Origin: Isosphaeraceae bacterium
Lineage (GTDB): Bacteria > Planctomycetota > Planctomycetia > Isosphaerales > Isosphaeraceae
NCBI GenBank assembly: GCA_031291845.1
Contig: JARLIH010000239.1
Location: 62,001 to 126,000, forward strand
Reading direction: 5' to 3'
Length of the DNA: 64,000 bases
In this document: piece after piece, positions 63,874 through 64,000 of the stretch
Numbering within the stretch: the first letter of the stretch is position 1
How the letters are laid out: each line of letters starts with the position of its first letter
The notes under the pieces: generated by a model
The model's database searches: none
Told to the model about the DNA's origin: nothing
The model's input: only the letters and a program-made list of their open reading frames with translations
Translations under genes and position numbers: made by a program

Positions 63874-64000
63874 GTGGAATGGCTCGCGCAGGCCTGTTTG
63901 AGCAACGCCTTGGTCGCGACGCTACTTGCCCTGCTGGCGGCGGTGGCTGGGACCTTTGTCCGTCGGCCCGCCCTGACGCACGGCCTGTGGCTGCTCGTCT
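63874..64000 (+). CDS. BlaR1/M56 family sensor protease, 5' end only
   Basis: Starts at GTG 63874 with GGGGG 5-10 nt upstream and runs off the right edge after 42 codons. The N-terminus VEWLAQACLSNALVATLLAL is a membrane helix and HGLWLLV begins the next, typical of BlaR1-type M56 metalloproteases. It should inactivate the BlaI-like repressor in response to a signal. Partial gene. Confidence 0.85.
   Translation, partial: MEWLAQACLSNALVATLLALLAAVAGTFVRRPALTHGLWLLV

Overview
The window is high-GC bacterial chromosome whose gene content points to a planctomycete, most likely of the Isosphaeraceae/Gemmataceae side. Lineage marks are two LEPR-XLL-type surface proteins, a Tat-exported DUF1501 protein, two DUF4058 and two Uma2 proteins, an ECF sigma factor in operon with a Ser/Thr kinase carrying TPRs, a Tat-exported Gfo/Idh/MocA oxidoreductase beside a ceramidase-like enzyme, the hopanoid radical-SAM enzyme HpnH and many exported proteins of unknown role. 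The organism is inferred from these families; there is no rRNA to settle it. I saw no tRNA, rRNA, CRISPR array, transposase, integrase or phage gene. Layout: 0.1-9.6 kb holds psuG (with an apparent N-terminal frameshift), an FHA/zinc-ribbon/kinase protein, a minus-strand run DUF2784, SBP56 (methanethiol-oxidase-like), SCO1 and lipid kinase, then galK and metK. 9.6-17.3 kb holds a DUF202 membrane protein, rtcA, a lipoprotein, a PEP-CTERM-like exported protein, and a plus-strand run hpt, glycosyltransferase, small zinc ribbon, glycosyltransferase. 17.6-25 kb holds two tandem paralogous LEPR-XLL proteins and a minus-strand block of DUF1501, ceramidase-like and oxidoreductase genes. 25.4-38 kb holds hpnH, the sigma/kinase operon, a purple-acid-phosphatase-like enzyme, asnB, DUF4058, a variant nagA and an exported helical protein. 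38.4-46 kb holds cysteine-free sodC and a tripartite RND efflux system (adaptor, an intercalated Uma2, pump; outer-membrane TolC-type protein divergent). 46-54 kb holds a LarA-like protein, a PIN protein fused to its usual partner, alkaline phosphatase, argH, hicBA and lysA. 54-64 kb holds an exported HEAT-repeat protein with an embedded receiver-like domain, a sigma-54 activator without sensory domain, then a defence-like stretch: Uma2, orphan DNA methyltransferase, TPR protein with near-identical repeats, AAA/STAND-type NTPase, DUF4058, and finally a BlaI repressor with the start of a BlaR1/M56 partner. The most promising unexplained unit is the NTPase/TPR gene pair at 59417-62261: an intact P-loop NTPase followed 7 nt later by a protein with a P-loop-less NTPase-like N-terminus and six almost identical 40-residue TPRs, next to an orphan methyltransferase and a nuclease-fold protein. 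Other points of interest are the psuG frameshift, the SBP56/SCO1 pairing, the tandem LEPR-XLL paralogs with a shared C-terminal motif, the PIN fusion, a NagA with a substituted metal ligand, and several families of palindromic intergenic repeats.
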